A stretch of 27,016 bases of DNA from an uncultured Blautia sp. (GTDB lineage: Bacteria; Bacillota; Clostridia; Lachnospirales; Lachnospiraceae): positions 1 through 27,016 of the forward strand of contig CAKRPO010000033.1 in assembly GCA_934378195.1 (NCBI GenBank), written 5' to 3'. Positions 24,204 to 27,016 of the stretch are shown here, piece by piece. The notes beneath the pieces are model-generated. The model saw only the letters and a list, made by a program, of their open reading frames with translations. It had not been told where the DNA came from and ran no database searches. The stretch's first letter is position 1. Every line of letters starts with the position of its first letter. The translations under genes were made by a program, and so were the position numbers.

Positions 24204-24481
24204 GAAGCCCTTCTGATCCCGGTAAAGGGACCGAAGGACTTCGGCGGTACCACCCTAATTAACAGCTCTGTAGAGCTGTTCTCTCTAAATCCTTTAACGC
24301 AGGAAACACGCCATGCTTCAGTTGCACGGAGCTCAGAGGCCGGTTCCATGATTCACGCACAGAATCCTCACACCAAATGGATTCCTCTCTGAGATTGCTC
24401 CTCATGTACTATTCTCTTCATCGCCATATGATCTGTAATCTTCATGCGCCTACCGGCCGCAGCCAGTAACTTTACGCATTT
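24204..24481 (-). promoter_or_regulatory. T-box leader of proS (CCG proline specifier)
   Basis: On the minus strand the T-box core AGGGTGGTACCGCCG is at 24256-24242. It overlaps a terminator stem (GAAGTCCTTCGGTCCC-type arm with GGGATC...GAAGGGCTTC, ending in TTTTT near 24200), so the antiterminator and terminator are alternatives. Upstream are a perfect 8-bp AACAGCTC/GAGCTGTT hairpin and a Stem I with the AGTA motif, the AGAGAG bulge and the GGTGTGAG distal loop. The specifier codon after GGAA reads CCG (24343-24341), a Pro codon, fitting proS. Uncharged tRNA-Pro should promote read-through. Confidence 0.93.
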
Positions 24482-24487
24482 GTGTTT

Positions 24488-24516
24488 ATTTTATGCGAAA
24501 TATCCACATGTGTCAA
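24488..24516 (-). promoter_or_regulatory. Sigma-A promoter of proS-cca
   Basis: Perfect -35 TTGACA (24516-24511), 17-bp spacer and -10 TAAAAT (24493-24488). Transcription should start near 24481, at the head of the T-box leader. The promoter begins only 15 bp after the LTA-synthase-like stop. Confidence 0.85.
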
Positions 24517-24531
24517 GAGTCTAATTCACAA

Positions 24532-26403
24532 TTACGGCAATGTAAAAAGGTTCTCCAGCACCGTCTTTTTCTCAAACTGATTGTTATATTCCAGAATATT
24601 GTACGCATCCATCAGCTTCTGGTATTTCTCCGGAAGATCATCGATGGAATACCATTTACCTTCGCTGTCACATACTGCACCCATACCAATGATCGGCAAC
24701 TGCTCTTTAATATCAAGGATAAGTTTATTATATGCAGGATATTCCAGACCTGCCTGCTGCAGGATATAACTGCCCATATAGTTTGCACTCATATCCGCCT
24801 CTACAGTTTCACTTGAGTAATTTGTCCAAATCACATACGGCGTCTCATAAATCTGCTGACTCTCAACCAGATCCAGACTGTTCTTTTCCTTTCCAAGGAT
24901 ACTTGTTAAAAAATCAGATTCCGTCTTAGGCCAGTGATCACCAAACATTATGATCATCGTCGGCTCATCCACTTTTTCAAAATGCTCCAGCAGCTCTTTA
25001 AACGCTTTATCTGACTCTCTCTCAAGAGACAGATACGTTTCCGTCATCGGATAATCCTGATCATAATTCAGTTTTACAGTAGGCTCATAGTCTCCGTTAT
25101 TTGCCTCTCCATAATTTCCATGGTTCTGCATCGTCACACAGAATGTAAATAACTTCTGACCATCCTCTTTCTGATCACACAGATCAATGATACGGTCATA
25201 TGCACATTTATCACTTGGGAACTTTCGGATGATGTCACTGTATTCCTCACCCCAGTTCTCCTCACTGATAAATTGATCAAATCCCATTCTTTCGTAAACT
25301 TTCTTACGATTCCAGTTTCTGGCCCTGTTCGGATGCATGGCAATCGTCTCATAACCCTGGCTCTTCAGAATATCTACAATACTGTACTCCGGCTCACGGA
25401 CATAAAGCTGATATGGCACACTTCCAAGCGGCATAAACTGAATTGTATTTCCGGTCAGAGCCTCATACTCTGTAGATGCAGTAAGGCCGCCATACGTAGG
25501 CACATGCAAAGATCCATGTTTTACATTCTTGTTCAGGCTGTGAATAAACGGAAGAATCTCCTGATCCGTCTGCAGATCACCGATTTTTTCAAAATCTGTC
25601 AGACTTTCATTCATGATCATAATGATATTCTCCGGAACTACGGTCTGACCGTCCCCGGCTGTCGCTTCTTTTTGCTCTTTCTCCGTTTCTTCCCCAATCT
25701 GCTCTGCTTTTTCTACGGAATAACCTTCCGGCTTGTCTACATGGAGATAGACCAGTTCACGGAATAAAGTATATGGATAGCCCTTATGAGCATAATCCCA
25801 GTTCAGATTGTACAGATAAATGATACCTGCTTCCTCTACTGTCGGCACTGCACGATAGCTGAGGATCAGGCCAACGACAAGAATGATCATTCGCACAGCA
25901 AAATTTTTCCAGCCCTTTTTCCCAAGTTCCAGCTTCTGCACAAACATCTGCAAAATTGCAAAAATGGCCACTGCTATCAGCAGGAGTATCATCTTACCGG
26001 GAAGCTGAAAATTATAACCGCCCGCAACTTCTGCCGCAGTTCCCATCCCGGCAACATCCAGAATCATGAACGGCTGACCTCTGAATACTCTTACGTAATA
26101 ATTGACCAGTGTCATTATGATCATAATCATGCAATACACCAGTGATGCAGCTTTTACCTTCCGAAAGATCAGGATCATAAAGAAAAGCAGCACACAGCAT
26201 ACGATCAGATTTTTCATCCAATAACGCCGTGACATCATCGTGTAGGTTCCTATCAGGATATCCTTCCAGCCAATCTTACTGGTGTCTCCTTTCCAGTTCA
26301 TCCACGCAACTATCTGTGTAAACACAAGTGTGACTGCCGGTGTCGCTGCCAGAAACAACAGACTCAGAATTGTTTTTATTCCTTTTTTATTTTTTAAATT
26401 CAT
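24532..26403 (-). CDS. LTA synthase family sulfatase-like membrane protein
   Basis: 623 aa. Four or five hydrophobic segments lie within residues 1-205, followed by an extracellular sulfatase/alkaline-phosphatase-superfamily domain. Visible catalytic landmarks are IIMIMNESLTDFEKIGD (metal-binding Glu region), the YGGLTASTEYEALTG segment with the likely nucleophile Thr, AMHPNRARNWNRKKVYERMGFD, and MFGDHWP (metal ligands Asp and His). LtaS relatives polymerise glycerophosphate on lipoteichoic acid; others transfer phosphoglycerol or phosphoethanolamine to other glycans. The exact product is not determinable. The gene lies 10 bp after the dCMP deaminase gene and is probably cotranscribed. No clear terminator follows. 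Confidence 0.92.
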   Translation of the reverse strand: MNLKNKKGIKTILSLLFLAATPAVTLVFTQIVAWMNWKGDTSKIGWKDILIGTYTMMSRRYWMKNLIVCCVLLFFMILIFRKVKAASLVYCMIMIIMTLVNYYVRVFRGQPFMILDVAGMGTAAEVAGGYNFQLPGKMILLLIAVAIFAILQMFVQKLELGKKGWKNFAVRMIILVVGLILSYRAVPTVEEAGIIYLYNLNWDYAHKGYPYTLFRELVYLHVDKPEGYSVEKAEQIGEETEKEQKEATAGDGQTVVPENIIMIMNESLTDFEKIGDLQTDQEILPFIHSLNKNVKHGSLHVPTYGGLTASTEYEALTGNTIQFMPLGSVPYQLYVREPEYSIVDILKSQGYETIAMHPNRARNWNRKKVYERMGFDQFISEENWGEEYSDIIRKFPSDKCAYDRIIDLCDQKEDGQKLFTFCVTMQNHGNYGEANNGDYEPTVKLNYDQDYPMTETYLSLERESDKAFKELLEHFEKVDEPTMIIMFGDHWPKTESDFLTSILGKEKNSLDLVESQQIYETPYVIWTNYSSETVEADMSANYMGSYILQQAGLEYPAYNKLILDIKEQLPIIGMGAVCDSEGKWYSIDDLPEKYQKLMDAYNILEYNNQFEKKTVLENLFTLP

Positions 26404-26413
26404 ATTTCATCTC

Positions 26414-26908
26414 TCAGACTTCAAAATTTATTTTCCGCCCCGTCTTTTTGTACTTGTAATAACGCACGCCCGCAGCATCAAACATTCTCTTGGAAGCGAT
26501 CACAGACGGTGTATGTTCGTATTTGTCACAATCATACACAACTGTCCTGATTCCGGCCTGAATGATTGCCTTTGCACATTCATTACACGGAAAAAGAGAA
26601 ACATACAGCTTTGCACCTTCGAGGCTGCTGCCACGATAATTCAAAATCGCATTCAGTTCGCTGTGTGTCACATACAAATACTTTGTCTCAAGAGGTTCTC
26701 CCTCTCTTGCCCACGGAAATTCATCATCCGAACATCCCTTCGGAAAACCGTTGTATCCCATCGAAAGAATCTTATTGTCTTTGCTGACGATACAGGCGCC
26801 CACCTGTGAATTCGGATCTTTGGAGCGCATTCCCGAAAGCATGGCTACTCCCATAAAATATTCATCCCAGGAAATATATTCCTGTCTTTTCTGAATATGT
26901 ACTGCCAC
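26414..26908 (-). CDS. Deoxycytidylate (dCMP) deaminase family protein (ComEB-like)
   Basis: 164 aa from the chosen GTG. It probably converts dCMP to dUMP for thymidylate synthesis. The zinc site is clear: His82 and catalytic Glu84 in THSELNAI, and Cys108 and Cys111 in PCNECAK, with DPNSQVGACIV upstream. B. subtilis ComEB has the same architecture and is encoded in the late competence operon, though competence genes are not seen here. The frame is open from a GTG at 26932, but that extension encodes the ribosome site itself: GGGAGG lies 8 nt before the GTG at 26908. A related cytidine- or guanine-deaminase function is possible but less likely. Confidence 0.9.
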   Translation of the reverse strand: MAVHIQKRQEYISWDEYFMGVAMLSGMRSKDPNSQVGACIVSKDNKILSMGYNGFPKGCSDDEFPWAREGEPLETKYLYVTHSELNAILNYRGSSLEGAKLYVSLFPCNECAKAIIQAGIRTVVYDCDKYEHTPSVIASKRMFDAAGVRYYKYKKTGRKINFEV

Positions 26909-26931
26909 TGTAAAATCCTCCCTTATAAACA

Positions 26932-26961
26932 CCGGCTTCCCATAAATATACAGGAGGCCGG
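26932..26961 (-). terminator. Hairpin upstream of the dCMP deaminase gene (terminator of the previous gene or leader structure)
   Basis: CCGGCCTCC/GGAAGCCGG, a 9-bp stem with one mismatch and a 12-nt loop, followed on the minus strand by TGTTTATAA. It lies 24 bp before the deaminase start, next to its ribosome site. The rest of the right edge (26962-27016) shows no gene I can support. Confidence 0.35.
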
Positions 26962-27016
26962 CAATAAAATTCCTATTTATCTTCAGATCTTGTTATCTCA
27001 GATTTCCGGATAAGCA

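Noticed and set aside
24119..24349. 76-codon minus-strand frame within the proS leader
   Set aside because: The sequence is fully explained by T-box antiterminator and terminator structure, and no ribosome site is present.
1..27016. CRISPR array, insertion sequence, prophage or toxin-antitoxin module
   Set aside because: I found no regularly spaced direct repeats, transposase or integrase motifs, or small toxin-antitoxin gene pair on either strand.

Overview
The window is a stretch of a low-to-moderate GC, endospore-forming Firmicute chromosome, most likely a gut Lachnospiraceae (Clostridia). Evidence: strong AGGAGG-type ribosome sites, sigma-A promoters, a T-box leader, a eukaryotic-like ProRS, and sporulation genes (spoIIE, yabP, yabQ, a CotS-family gene) in the classic Bacillus/Clostridium order. 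Every gene I can support is on the minus strand, so transcription runs from high to low coordinates. I see no transposase, integrase, phage gene or CRISPR array.

In transcription order: (1) 26.9-24.5 kb holds a dCMP-deaminase-family protein and an LTA-synthase-family membrane sulfatase. (2) 24.5-21.4 kb is a T-box-controlled proS followed by cca. (3) 21.37-20.72 kb is a 650-bp gene-free interval packed with three long inverted repeats, one followed by a T-run on the minus strand. (4) 20.7-19.7 kb is a CotS-like spore-coat kinase relative with altered catalytic residues. (5) 19.6-10.3 kb is a housekeeping/sporulation island: phospho-sugar mutase, mazG, hup, rqcP, yabP, yabQ, divIC, spoIIE, tilS, hpt, ftsH. 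From mazG to ftsH the order matches B. subtilis.

(6) 10.3-7.8 kb holds a compact intergenic region with a strong terminator and a possible small RNA, then a cytoplasmic GH13 alpha-glucan hydrolase. (7) 7.8-5.3 kb is a three-gene polar amino-acid ABC importer whose binding protein has no lipobox. (8) 5.2-2.3 kb is purB and purA, the two steps that lead to AMP (PurB also acts earlier in IMP synthesis). (9) 2.25-0.2 kb has a HAD phosphatase carrying a membrane-segment extension, a SEC-C zinc-binding protein and a YdcF/DUF218 protein. (10) The left edge is a tRNA-Val(TAC), short of its last bases, with a strong promoter.

The regulatory sequence is informative. The spoIIE promoter has a 21-bp spacer with a 0A-box-like -35, as in Spo0A-activated sigma-A promoters. 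yabP and the CotS-like gene are preceded by sigma-E-like elements. proS has a T-box with a CCG (Pro) specifier. Several genes use GTG or TTG starts with better-placed ribosome sites than the longest open frame. The least explained part is the 20.79-21.34 kb palindrome cluster. No clearly new multi-gene system is visible.
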